Under the pieces are notes generated by a model. It was not told the origin of the DNA and searched no databases. It saw nothing but the letters and a program-made list of their open reading frames with translations. A stretch of DNA of 64,000 nt from an uncultured Paracoccaceae bacterium (lineage in GTDB: Bacteria > Pseudomonadota > Alphaproteobacteria > Rhodobacterales > Rhodobacteraceae), in assembly GCA_947502145.1 (NCBI GenBank), contig CANMYO010000001.1, positions 1,178,001-1,242,000 of the forward strand. The letters are read 5' to 3'. Each line of letters opens with the position of its first letter. Within the stretch, counting starts at the first letter, position 1. Below are positions 53,623 to 62,279 of the stretch, piece by piece. A program made the translations under genes and the position numbers.

Positions 53623-54524
53623 GCAAGACCTCTGAGCGCAAAGGCGGCAATCATCATGCCGCTGATGTAAAGGACGATGCCGGTACCATTGTACCAGGGG
53701 GCCTTGCCCTTTGGGTCGCGCAGCAGGGTTCGCATCGCAGCGACTTGCGCGAGGATGACCGCAGCAATCGCGGCGCTGTGCAGTGGCTTGTCCCACAGGA
53801 CCAGCAGAAAGGTGACGGCAAGCTGCGGCACCAGCATGATCCAACAGGCCAGACGCGCCGCACGGGCCGGGCCAAGCGTGACCGGCAGCGACGCAACGCC
53901 AGTTTGTCGGTCGCCCTCCAAGGCCTTGAAATCATTCAACGTCATGATCCCATGCGCGCCGAGACCGTATAGCACGGCGATCAGGACCACCTCGATCCGA
54001 GGGGCACCGGCAGAGATCACCACCGCGCCAGTCACCCAAGGCAGGGTTTCATAGGACAACCCGACAAGACCCGGACCCCACCAGCCTGAATTTTTCAAGC
54101 GGATCGGTTCCGCTGAATAGGCCCAGGCGGCAGCAACACCCAGACAGGTCGCGGCAAATCCCCAAGGGCCCAGCATCCAGCCAACGACCAGTGAAAGCAC
54201 CGACATTGCCCAGGCGATCCAAAGGCCCCAACGTCCCGGAATACGGCCAGAGGGGATCGGGCGATCCGGTTCGTTGATGGCATCAACATGCCGGTCACAC
54301 CAGTCGTTGGCAGCTTGCGACATGCCGCAGACGATCGGTCCGGCAAGGGTCACGCCCAAGAGCACAAAAAGCCAATGCCCGGTTGCGGCAGAGCCTGCAG
54401 AAATAGCGCCGCACAGATAGGCCCACATCGGGGGAAACCATGTGATTGGCTTGATCAACCGCAGCGCCGCCCGGGGGTCGGGCCAGCGACGGGGTATCCG
54501 GGGCAGATCCGTCGTGACACTCAT
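53619..54524 (-). CDS. bchG: Bacteriochlorophyll synthase (geranylgeranyl esterification)
   Basis: A 301-residue UbiA-family prenyltransferase with eight to nine helices that attaches the geranylgeranyl group to bacteriochlorophyllide a. The first polyprenyl-binding Asp-rich motif is NDWCDRHVDAINEPDRPIPSGRIPG, and the second is LNDFKALEGDRQTG. It heads the leftward bchG-lhaA-bchP-idi operon; two PpsR-type sites lie just upstream. Confidence 0.94.
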   Translation of the reverse strand: MSVTTDLPRIPRRWPDPRAALRLIKPITWFPPMWAYLCGAISAGSAATGHWLFVLLGVTLAGPIVCGMSQAANDWCDRHVDAINEPDRPIPSGRIPGRWGLWIAWAMSVLSLVVGWMLGPWGFAATCLGVAAAWAYSAEPIRLKNSGWWGPGLVGLSYETLPWVTGAVVISAGAPRIEVVLIAVLYGLGAHGIMTLNDFKALEGDRQTGVASLPVTLGPARAARLACWIMLVPQLAVTFLLVLWDKPLHSAAIAAVILAQVAAMRTLLRDPKGKAPWYNGTGIVLYISGMMIAAFALRGLA

Positions 54525-54527
54525 GTG

Positions 54528-54545
54528 TGTCAGTTTAAATGGACA
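54528..54545. promoter_or_regulatory. PpsR/CrtJ-type site upstream of bchG (1)
   Basis: Perfect TGT-N12-ACA motif starting 4 bases upstream of the bchG start codon, where binding would cover the ribosome-binding and promoter-proximal region. Confidence 0.75.
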
Positions 54546-54562
54546 GTTGAGGAGTCCGCAAG

Positions 54563-54580
54563 TGTAAACTTTGGATTACA
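54563..54580. promoter_or_regulatory. PpsR/CrtJ-type site upstream of bchG (2)
   Basis: Second perfect TGT-N12-ACA motif, 35 bases from the first, in the 71-base gap between the flavodoxin-like gene and bchG. Confidence 0.75.
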
Positions 54581-54595
54581 GTATGCGGTCGCGCC

Positions 54596-55117
54596 TTAGC
54601 CAAGGAAAGTGCGGATATGGACTTTCAAATCGTCCCAATTTGTGAATTCGCGCGGACCGTCGTTGGGATCATAGGGGCGATCATCCAGCAACACATGGCG
54701 CACCACCTGCGTGGCAAAGTAATCATAGCTGCCGGGTTTCACCGCACCGGCGATTGCTTTGACAGTCCCGGCGGTAAACCCGGTCCGCATCTCCATTTCC
54801 TTGATGTAGCCTTCTGCCTCTTCCAGACCGTCGGCAAAGGCTGCGTTCAGGCTCACGGAAAGGAACAGAGTCTTGCATTTGGCCAGCGCCGCCTTTTGCG
54901 CGCCAACAGTGATTTCAAAAGCCGGTGGGTGGCGGCGTTCGTGGACCGGTGCCACCAGAATGACAGAGCCGACATCGGACATGTCCAGATCTGCGCCCAG
55001 ATCTTCTGCATTGGTCAAAATGGCCTCTTGCCCGCATGCCCGGACCTGGTCCGCTGCAAACTCCGCCACTTTGCGGGATTGTCCTTCGACCGTGGCGAAA
55101 AGGATCATGACAGTCAT
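54596..55117 (-). CDS. Flavodoxin-domain protein (HemG-like)
   Basis: A 173-residue flavodoxin-fold protein. The FMN phosphate loop is ILFATVEGQSRKVAEF near 5-20 (T/S-x-T/E-G pattern) and a middle loop is VAPVHERRHPP. It resembles the menaquinone-dependent protoporphyrinogen oxidase HemG group more than electron-carrying flavodoxins. A role in tetrapyrrole oxidation would fit its position directly upstream of bchG on the same strand, but is not proven. The gap to bchG holds two PpsR sites, so bchG has its own promoter. GGAGG precedes the start. Confidence 0.7.
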   Translation of the reverse strand: MTVMILFATVEGQSRKVAEFAADQVRACGQEAILTNAEDLGADLDMSDVGSVILVAPVHERRHPPAFEITVGAQKAALAKCKTLFLSVSLNAAFADGLEEAEGYIKEMEMRTGFTAGTVKAIAGAVKPGSYDYFATQVVRHVLLDDRPYDPNDGPREFTNWDDLKVHIRTFLG

Positions 55118-55287
55118 GTTGGCCTCCTTCTGGATTGAGCACCACTACCATAGACAGCGAAGCCGCCACCCACCTTGTCCAAGATCAAAGAGGCCGAAAA
55201 ATTGCCGTTGCCAAAACCAGCAAGAGGCGTTGCATTGCCCGAAAATGCGATGCAGAGTCCGCCCAAAGCGATTTGGAATGCGAAAAA

Positions 55288-56073
55288 ATGACGATTCGAG
55301 CGATTGTATGGGGCGAAAACGTCCATGAACAAACCAACAAGGTTGTGGCGGATCTTTACCCTGAAGGCATGCATCAAACCATTGCCGACACCCTGAACAG
55401 GGCCGGGGAGATCACTGCAACCACGGCAACATTGCAGGACCCAGAGCATGGGCTGACGGCCGAGCGGCTGGCAGAAACGGATGTTCTTCTGTGGTGGGGC
55501 CACGCCGCCCACGGTGACGTGTCTGATGCCGTGGTTGAGCGCGTCGTCGAGGCGGTCTGGTCCGGCATGGGATTTATCGCGCTGCATTCATCACATTTTG
55601 CCAAGCCGTTCCTGCGGATGATGGGCAGTGCCTGCAACTTGACATGGCGCGAAGCGGGCGAGCGTGAACGGCTCTGGGTGACCAGCCGCAATCATCCGAT
55701 TGCCGCCGGTTTGCCAAACCACTTTGAGCTGGAAAACGAAGAGATGTACGGTGAACCCTTCGGTGTGCCAGAGCCTTTGGAAACGGTGTTTGTCAGCTGG
55801 TTTCAGGGGGGTGAGGTGTTTCGGTCAGGTCTGACCTATCGGCGTGGCGCAGGAAATATCTTTTATTTCCGCCCCGGGCACGAAACCTATCCAACCTATC
55901 ATGATGCCAATGTGCAGACGGTGCTGTGCAATGCAGTGCGCTGGGCGCATAACCCTGCCAAGCGGATCGTCGGGGTGACTGACGCGCCAAATGTGCCGGT
56001 CGATCAGGCGCTGGAACCGATCGTCGAACGTGGCTCGCGGTTGCATCAGGATGGCGAGGAAGGTTTTCGATGA
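55288..56073 (+). CDS. ThuA-like (trehalose utilisation) domain protein
   Basis: A 261-residue protein with a glutamine-amidotransferase-like ThuA fold. Segments are RAIVWGENVHEQTN, VLLWWGHAAHGDVSD, IALHSSHFAKPF and FYFRPGHETYPTYHD. ThuA proteins act in sugar metabolism, often beside Gfo/Idh/MocA dehydrogenases, as here (ATGA overlap). The start at 55288 is chosen because a longer frame is basic and unrelated. The function is likely oxidation or isomerisation of a glycoside; the substrate is unknown. Confidence 0.8.
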   Translation: MTIRAIVWGENVHEQTNKVVADLYPEGMHQTIADTLNRAGEITATTATLQDPEHGLTAERLAETDVLLWWGHAAHGDVSDAVVERVVEAVWSGMGFIALHSSHFAKPFLRMMGSACNLTWREAGERERLWVTSRNHPIAAGLPNHFELENEEMYGEPFGVPEPLETVFVSWFQGGEVFRSGLTYRRGAGNIFYFRPGHETYPTYHDANVQTVLCNAVRWAHNPAKRIVGVTDAPNVPVDQALEPIVERGSRLHQDGEEGFR

Positions 56074-57125
56074 GCGATGTGCGCGTTCTGATCCTCGGCA
56101 CCGGGGGCATGGCCAATGCCCATGCGGATGCCTATGCCGCGATGGGCGGCGTGCAACTGGTCGCTGGTATCGACACCGATCCCGGCAGGCTGGCGGCTTT
56201 TAACGAGAAATACGGTATCACCCAAGGCTTTGGCAGTATCGACGCCGCCCTTGCATGGGGCGAATTTGATGCGGTTTCAAATGTCACACCGGACCCAGTG
56301 CATTACCCAACGACGCTGCCACTGCTCAAGGCTGGCAAACATGTCCTATGTGAAAAGCCCTTGGCGGTGACCTACGATCACGCTCAGGAAATGGCCGACG
56401 CCGCACAGGATGCGGGTGTCGTGCATATGGTCAACCTGACCTACCGCAACGTGCCCGCCGTGGCCGAAGCCGCGCGGATTGTCGCCGCCGGCACGATCGG
56501 CGAGGTGCGCCATTTTGAGGCCTCTTACCTGCAAAGCTGGCTCGTGCAACCGGCCTGGGGTGACTGGCGCAGCGAAAGTCAATGGCTCTGGCGGTTGTCA
56601 TCTGCCCATGGATCAACCGGTGTTCTTGGTGATGTCGGCGTGCACATTCTGGACTTTGCCACATTGGTTGCCGGGGCGGACGCCGCGCAGGTGTCTGCCC
56701 GGCTTAAGACCTTTGACAAGGCTCCGGGCGGGCAAATCGACGCTTACGTGCTGGACGCCAATGACAGCATGACGATGCAGGTCGCGCTGACCAACGGTGC
56801 CGTCGGTGTCATCCACGCGAGCCGCTTTGCGACGGGTCACATCAATGATTTACGGTTGCGCATTCATGGCACCAGGGGCGCGCTGGATGTCCGGTTTGAA
56901 AATGACAAAAGCATCCTGCGGGCCTGCCTTTCACCCGACCTGCAATCAGCCACGTGGCAGGACATGGATGTACCGACGGTCAAGACCAACTATGTGCGGT
57001 TCATCGAGGCGGTGCGCGACAATTCCCCGGTTTTGCCTGATTTTCACCGCGGTGCCGTGCTGCAAAAGGCACTGGATGCGGCAATTGCCTCTGATGCAGA
57101 TGGGTGTCGCGACATAATGGTGTAA
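56070..57125 (+). CDS. Gfo/Idh/MocA-family dehydrogenase
   Basis: A 351-residue NAD(P)-dependent oxidoreductase. The Rossmann loop is ILGTGGMANAHADAYAAM near the N-terminus, the catalytic lysine is in HVLCEKPLAVTYDHA near 96, and a later WRLSSAHGSTGVLGDVGVHILD includes the H/D region of the active site. It overlaps the ThuA gene by 4 bases and is followed after 8 bases by a glycosyltransferase. The substrate is a sugar or inositol derivative, undetermined. Confidence 0.82.
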   Translation: MSDVRVLILGTGGMANAHADAYAAMGGVQLVAGIDTDPGRLAAFNEKYGITQGFGSIDAALAWGEFDAVSNVTPDPVHYPTTLPLLKAGKHVLCEKPLAVTYDHAQEMADAAQDAGVVHMVNLTYRNVPAVAEAARIVAAGTIGEVRHFEASYLQSWLVQPAWGDWRSESQWLWRLSSAHGSTGVLGDVGVHILDFATLVAGADAAQVSARLKTFDKAPGGQIDAYVLDANDSMTMQVALTNGAVGVIHASRFATGHINDLRLRIHGTRGALDVRFENDKSILRACLSPDLQSATWQDMDVPTVKTNYVRFIEAVRDNSPVLPDFHRGAVLQKALDAAIASDADGCRDIMV

Positions 57126-57133
57126 CTGACCCA

Positions 57134-58819
57134 ATGACGCAAAGCCCGGCCATCTTCTTTCACCCTGATGCAATCGAAAGTGATGGCAAGGATCTGGTCG
57201 GACGCCGGGCGGCGGGGCAATCATTTCTGCGCGGTTTTCTGCAACATGTTCCGGGGCCGCAGATCAACGCGGTCACACAGGACAAGGCGGCCGCTGTTGT
57301 TTTCAACGATGTCGCCAGAGCCTTGGGCGAAACCCGCGAAATCAAGGTCAGCCAACTGCGCGGCAATAGCGATCTGACGCAGGCGGGCACGATCTTTTTC
57401 CCCGGTCCCGGCTATTTGAATGCGGCGTGGCGGCGCCAACGGTTCGGGCCTGCCAAATGCTCGCTTGTGGGCATCACCCATACGATGTCGACGCGCCGGG
57501 TGATCGAAGGCCTGCATAAGTTGATGCTTGAACCGGTTGAACCCTGGGACGCGATCATCTGCACAAGTCGTGCTGTGCATTCGGTTGTGTCCCGCCAACT
57601 GGCGCTTGAGGCCGAGTTTATCACCCAAAGGTTCGGGGCGCGCCGGGTGCCGCAACCGATGTTGCCGATCATTCCGCTGGGCATCCATACGCAGGATTTT
57701 TCCCAACGTGCAGATCAACGGCGCAAACTACGCGCAAAGTTCACGGCGGAGGATGCGGTTGTTGTGATGTCCATGGGACGGCACACCAGCGTGGAAAAGG
57801 CGAACCCCGCACCCTTGTTCATCGCGCTGGAACAGGTTGCGCAGGCGGCCCGAAAACCGGTGCATCTCTGGATGGTGGGATGGGCCAATCGGGCCGAAGA
57901 AACCGCATTGCACCTTGAGGGGGCGAAATCGCTCGCGCCTTCGGTCAAGGTGACGCTGGTCGATGGCCGCGCGGATGACGTCCGCAGGCATATCTGGTCA
58001 GCGGCGGATATCTTTACCCTGCCGGTCGACAATATTCAGGAAACGTTCGGGCTTGTCCCGGTTGAGGCGATGGCCGCAGGATTGCCGGTGGTGATGCCGG
58101 ACTGGAACGGCTTCCGCGACACCATCGTTGATGGTGAGACGGGCATATTGGTCCCGACCCGGATGCCTGATCCCGGCCCGACGGGCCGCCGGATCGCGGC
58201 GCGCTACGCTGATGGCTCAGACAGTTATCTCCGGTATCTGTCGCTGATCCAGCATCAGACACAGATCGACATTCCCGCCTATGTCGAGGCCCTGCGTGCT
58301 TTGGTCAACGACGCCGAACTGCGCAAGCGCATGGGGGCCGCCGGACGCGCGCATGCACGGGCAAAATTTGACTGGCAGGCCGTCATCCCGCAATACCTCG
58401 CGCTTGCGCAAGAGCTTGCCGAGATGCGGGCCGGGAGCGCATCAACCTCGCCGCGGTTGCGCAGCGGACCGATGAACCCGCTCGAGGTGGATCCCTTCGA
58501 TCTTTATCAGCACTACCCAACGGGGCAGCTTGAAGACGGCGATCTGGTTTCCCTGCGGCGCCCCCTTGACGCGGCAGGCCTTGCCGCGATTGACCGGGTG
58601 AATGGTCGTGATCTCTACCGTCGCAAGGCGGTTCCCGATGACGCTGTGCTGGCCCTGGCCGCAGAAATTGCCGCCGCGGGGCCGATGACAATTGCGCAGC
58701 TGGCCAAGGCCAGCCCGCTGCCACGTGATCATCAGATTGCGGGGATGCTCTTTTTGGCAAAGTATGATTTTGTGGCGATCACACCGGCAAGCCAAATTAG
58801 CGCCATAAATCGGGGCTAA
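57134..58819 (+). CDS. GT4-type glycosyltransferase with unusual C-terminal domain
   Basis: A 561-residue protein. The GT-B glycosyltransferase core (to about 420) ends with ETFGLVPVEAMAAGLPVVMPDW, the EX7E donor-binding motif, and GRHTSVEKANP lies at the domain junction. After about 435 there is an additional region of roughly 125 residues whose last part (MTIAQLAKASPLPRDHQIAGMLFLAKYDFV) looks like a winged helix. I have not met this combination. The donor is probably a nucleotide-sugar; the acceptor is unknown. The start at 57134 is preferred to 57104. It is followed by an unknown protein gene. Confidence 0.8.
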   Translation: MTQSPAIFFHPDAIESDGKDLVGRRAAGQSFLRGFLQHVPGPQINAVTQDKAAAVVFNDVARALGETREIKVSQLRGNSDLTQAGTIFFPGPGYLNAAWRRQRFGPAKCSLVGITHTMSTRRVIEGLHKLMLEPVEPWDAIICTSRAVHSVVSRQLALEAEFITQRFGARRVPQPMLPIIPLGIHTQDFSQRADQRRKLRAKFTAEDAVVVMSMGRHTSVEKANPAPLFIALEQVAQAARKPVHLWMVGWANRAEETALHLEGAKSLAPSVKVTLVDGRADDVRRHIWSAADIFTLPVDNIQETFGLVPVEAMAAGLPVVMPDWNGFRDTIVDGETGILVPTRMPDPGPTGRRIAARYADGSDSYLRYLSLIQHQTQIDIPAYVEALRALVNDAELRKRMGAAGRAHARAKFDWQAVIPQYLALAQELAEMRAGSASTSPRLRSGPMNPLEVDPFDLYQHYPTGQLEDGDLVSLRRPLDAAGLAAIDRVNGRDLYRRKAVPDDAVLALAAEIAAAGPMTIAQLAKASPLPRDHQIAGMLFLAKYDFVAITPASQISAINRG

Positions 58820-58878
58820 CACCCCCATGTGATACGTCCCAGATGCCAGAAAAGAGCAGGCGACGGAGGAGACAGGCA

Positions 58879-59664
58879 ATGAAGTTATCGGTTCACTTTG
58901 AAAACACCGAAGCCTCGCAGACGGGGTCCGGCCCGGTACAGGTGGGATGGTTCCTGAATACCCAGAAGGCCGGGATTGTCTATTTCCCCCCCGAACGGGT
59001 CCGTTCGGCCGAGATGAACAAGACCCACGCAAAAAGCGCGTCGCGCTGTCCGGCGGTGATCAATATGGAAAGCCGGTATTTCATGATCCGCTGCCCGTTT
59101 GATCTGAATCTGGAATTTGTACGCGACAAGGATGGCCGTCCCGCGATGCGCAACCTCAATGGTGACAAATCCGGCATCCGCGCCAACAAGCTGCGCGAGA
59201 AGCTGCACATCACGGCGGAACATGAATGGCGCTATTCCGGCGTGCCGACGCTACAGCTTGAACTGCCATATGTCTTTATTGCGGATCAGCCCGTCTACAT
59301 GAGCCAGGTTGCGCCATTCATGCATCACACCCGTGATCCGCTACCGGGGACGATCTTTGGTGGCCGCTTTCCGATCAACGTCTGGCCGCGCCCCTTGATG
59401 TGGGCGTTCGAATGGCATGATCTGGACCGCCCGTTAAAGATCAACCGCGGCGATCCGTTGTTTTATGCGACTTTCGAAACCACACCGCAGGACCGCAGCA
59501 TTCAGATGGTGGAGGCGGAAGTGACCGAGGAACTTGATAACTACATGGAACTGATCTCGGGGGCGGTGAACTATGTCAATCAGACATTCTCGCTTTTTGA
59601 AGCGGCAGAGGCGCGGCGACCGGCAAAGCTGATCTCGCCGGTCAAACGGATCAATTCGGACTGA
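58879..59664 (+). CDS. Conserved hypothetical protein in glycosyltransferase operon
   Basis: A 261-residue soluble protein I cannot place in a named family. It has several aromatic-rich strands (WRYSGVPTLQLELPYVF, NVWPRPLMWAFEWHD), a CPFDLNLEF segment, and no signal peptide or membrane helix. The start at 58879 follows GGAGGAGA and is clear. It sits between a GT4 glycosyltransferase and a TPR-GT9 protein and probably works with them. Stop and next start are directly adjacent. Confidence 0.7.
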   Translation: MKLSVHFENTEASQTGSGPVQVGWFLNTQKAGIVYFPPERVRSAEMNKTHAKSASRCPAVINMESRYFMIRCPFDLNLEFVRDKDGRPAMRNLNGDKSGIRANKLREKLHITAEHEWRYSGVPTLQLELPYVFIADQPVYMSQVAPFMHHTRDPLPGTIFGGRFPINVWPRPLMWAFEWHDLDRPLKINRGDPLFYATFETTPQDRSIQMVEAEVTEELDNYMELISGAVNYVNQTFSLFEAAEARRPAKLISPVKRINSD

Positions 59665-61026
59665 TTGTCGGTGGCGGTAAATCTGGAGAAACTGCGGAGC
59701 GATTCGATCGCCGCCCACCAGAAAGGTGACCTGCCCAAGGCTGCGCGAGGGTATGCCGCTGTTTTGTCTGCTGTGCCACAGGATGCCGCGATCTGGTCAA
59801 ATCTGGGCGTGCTGCACCGCGTTGCAGGGCGTCATGTCGCAGCGCGGCGGGCACAGGAACGGGCCTACGACCTTGATCCGCAAGGCGACGGAATTGCCAA
59901 CAATCTGGCCAATATCCTGTCAGACATTGGTGAGTATGACCGCTCTATCGCGTTGCGCCAGAAGATCTTGCAGGACACGCCTGATGATGCACAGCACAAG
60001 GCGCTGATCGGTCGATGCCTGCGCGGCAAAGGCGACTACGCCGCCGCGATTTCCTATCTTGAACCGGCGATCGCCGCGCATCCCGATGACGCTGAACTCA
60101 AGATGCAGCTTGCGTTTGCGCAATTGGGTGTGGGCGACTACGCCGCCGGTCTGAATACCTACAAGGCGCGTTGGCAGGCCGGAGAGCTGGAGCCGCGGGA
60201 TCTGGATTTCCCTGAATGGCAGGGCGAACCGCTGGCCGGAAAGACCCTCGTTGTCCTGCCCGAACAGGGGTTTGGTGATGCGGTGCTATTTGCGCGGTTT
60301 CTGCGCGGGATGAAGGACAGCGGCGCGCGCGTTCTGGTCGTAGCAAGTCGGCCCCTGCGGCGGATATTCGCGGGTTTGGAAGGCGCGGATGCGGTAGTGC
60401 CCAGTCTGCCAAAAGATGCCGACGCGGATTATTGGGTCAATATGATGGATCTTGCCGCGCTGCATTTCGAGGCTGGCAAACCCGTTCCGCCGCCAACATC
60501 CTTGCAGGTTCCCGTCGCCGCGCAGACCCGCGCCACAGCCATGACAAGGGCTTATGAAAAGTCGTTCAAGGTTGGTGTCGTCTGGACCGGTTCGCTGACG
60601 TACAAGGGCAATGCGTTCCGCTCTTTTTCGCATCGCGACTTCTTGCCATTCGTCGATATACCCGGCGTGCAGCTATTCTCGCTTTACAAGGGTCCGGCGC
60701 TGGACAGTTATTATGCTGACGGAACGGATGCCTTTATTCTGGATGCGGGCAGCTCGGAATCCGACTTTGCCGATTGCGCCGCCATGATGCAGGCGATGGA
60801 TTTGGTGATCACCTCTGACACTGCGACGGCCCATATTGCCGGCTCGCTGGGGGTGCCGGTCTGGACGATTCTGCATTGGGACGCCTTCTGGGTGTATCGC
60901 CATCACGGTGACACAACAGAATGGTATCCGGGGATGCGTCTGTTCCGGCAGCAGACACCCCTGGATTGGTCGGCAGTTATGGCTGAAGTGGGGACCGCGT
61001 TGCGCGGCAAGGTAAAGGGCGAGTGA
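59665..61026 (+). CDS. TPR protein with glycosyltransferase-9-like domain
   Basis: A 453-residue two-part protein. TPR repeats occupy about 10-165 (for example WSNLGVLHRVAGRHVAARRA, HKALIGRCLRGKGDYAAAIS). From about 190, a GT9/heptosyltransferase-like region begins (VLPEQGFGDAVLFARFL) and ends with ITSDTATAHIAGSLGVPVWTIL. TPR-GT9 fusions are seen in protein or surface glycan modification. The start is TTG 59665 or GTG 59671, immediately after the previous stop. It overlaps the next gene by one base. Confidence 0.78.
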   Translation: MSVAVNLEKLRSDSIAAHQKGDLPKAARGYAAVLSAVPQDAAIWSNLGVLHRVAGRHVAARRAQERAYDLDPQGDGIANNLANILSDIGEYDRSIALRQKILQDTPDDAQHKALIGRCLRGKGDYAAAISYLEPAIAAHPDDAELKMQLAFAQLGVGDYAAGLNTYKARWQAGELEPRDLDFPEWQGEPLAGKTLVVLPEQGFGDAVLFARFLRGMKDSGARVLVVASRPLRRIFAGLEGADAVVPSLPKDADADYWVNMMDLAALHFEAGKPVPPPTSLQVPVAAQTRATAMTRAYEKSFKVGVVWTGSLTYKGNAFRSFSHRDFLPFVDIPGVQLFSLYKGPALDSYYADGTDAFILDAGSSESDFADCAAMMQAMDLVITSDTATAHIAGSLGVPVWTILHWDAFWVYRHHGDTTEWYPGMRLFRQQTPLDWSAVMAEVGTALRGKVKGE

Positions 61027-61427
61027 TGAAAGAAATTCTAGTGCCGACAGCGCCAGGAGAACTGATCGACAAGATCACAATTTTGCAGCTGAAAAGCGAA
61101 AATATGACGGACCCCGAAAAACTTGCGCATGTGCAGCGCGAGCAGGCGGTTCTGCAACGGACGGCTGACGATGCGCTGCCCCGGACAGAACAGCTGGGTC
61201 GCCTTTGGGAAGAGCTTTATCAGATCAACAAGGACCTCTGGGTGATCGAGGACGACATCCGGGCCTTTGATGCGCGCAACGACTTTGGCCCGGGATTCAT
61301 CGCACTGGCACGGGCGGTTTATGTCACCAATGACAGGCGCGCCGCGGTCAAGAAACAGATCAACCTGCTGCTGGGATCAGACCTGGTCGAAGAGAAATCC
61401 TATGCCAATCACGGGCAGGCCGGGTGA
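61026..61427 (+). CDS. DUF6165-family protein
   Basis: A 133-residue helical protein of the family grouped as DUF6165. The opening EILVPTAPGELIDKITILQLKSENM and the LWEELYQINKDLWVIEDDIR and ALARAVYVTNDRRAAVKKQINLL segments are characteristic. Members are found in glycan-modification loci; the function is unknown. The ATG at 61026 overlaps the previous stop by one base, and the end overlaps the next gene by 4. Confidence 0.72.
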   Translation: MKEILVPTAPGELIDKITILQLKSENMTDPEKLAHVQREQAVLQRTADDALPRTEQLGRLWEELYQINKDLWVIEDDIRAFDARNDFGPGFIALARAVYVTNDRRAAVKKQINLLLGSDLVEEKSYANHGQAG

Positions 61428-62191
61428 AACCGGCACAGCGCATCAGCCGGGCCCGGTCAGAGCTGCAGCAGGCGCATCAGGACCTCGCGGATGCTCTCCG
61501 CAATGAGACATCGCGCCGACGCGGTGATCTGATGCGACAGTTGCATGAGGTGCGCAGCATGCTGTCGACGCCCTGTCCGTTTGCCAGTCAGGCCGGTCAG
61601 GACCGGGTCATTGACGGCTATTTCGATGGAAAGACTGGCGGAACATTCGTCGATATTGGTGCATATGACGGGGTAACTGGTTCAAATTCTCTGTATTTTG
61701 AGCAGTGGCGTAACTGGTCTGGAGTCATGGTTGAACCGGTTTCGGCCATGCGCGCGCAGGCGGAAAGGCAGCGCCGGGCACCCTGTTTGCCCTATGCGAT
61801 TGCAGATCAATCCGGCGAAGCGCACTTTCTTGCGATCACGCAGGGTTACACCCAGATGAGCGGGCTGGTGGACACCTATGATCGCGATCTTTTGGGCAAA
61901 GTGCGCGAAGACCCCCGCCACGCGGAAGAGGCGATCGTCGTACGAACCCGCACAATTGCTGAGGTTTTGGACGAATCCGGGATAACGGCCCCGGATTTTG
62001 TCTCGCTGGATATCGAAGGCGGCGAACGCGCGGCGCTGCGGGTTTTTCCCTTTGAAAAATACCGCGTGCTGACCTGGGCCATCGAAAACAATAGCGGTGA
62101 TGGTGAGATTGCAAAAATTATGCGCGAAAATGGATATAATTTGATTGAATTTTGCGGCCCTGACGAAATTTATGCGCTGAAGAAGTCTTAA
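61424..62191 (+). CDS. FkbM-family methyltransferase
   Basis: A 255-residue protein. An N-terminal helical part (about 1-45) precedes the FkbM-type SAM domain: SQAGQDRVIDGYFDGKTGG, then the SAM motif FVDIGAYDGVTGSNSLYFE near 70, and DFVSLDIEGGERAALRVFP later. FkbM methyltransferases methylate glycans or small molecules, commonly in polysaccharide or glycopeptide loci. GTG start at 61424; an alternative is the internal ATG about 35 codons on. It closes the glycan-related run before the flagellar genes. Confidence 0.8.
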   Translation: MKPAQRISRARSELQQAHQDLADALRNETSRRRGDLMRQLHEVRSMLSTPCPFASQAGQDRVIDGYFDGKTGGTFVDIGAYDGVTGSNSLYFEQWRNWSGVMVEPVSAMRAQAERQRRAPCLPYAIADQSGEAHFLAITQGYTQMSGLVDTYDRDLLGKVREDPRHAEEAIVVRTRTIAEVLDESGITAPDFVSLDIEGGERAALRVFPFEKYRVLTWAIENNSGDGEIAKIMRENGYNLIEFCGPDEIYALKKS

Positions 62192-62279
62192 CCAAAATCC
62201 AGCGATTTCAACCATTAAGCCGCCTTTCATGACTGGCTCTCTATCGCTTTGCACGGGTGGTGAAGTCAGGTGGTAAGAC

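Noticed and set aside
53623-53844. 74-codon N-terminal extension of the PucC/LhaA-type gene
   Set aside because: It reads through the bchG coding region in another frame and has Arg/Cys/His-rich shadow composition. The start at 53622 with ATGA overlap is far better.
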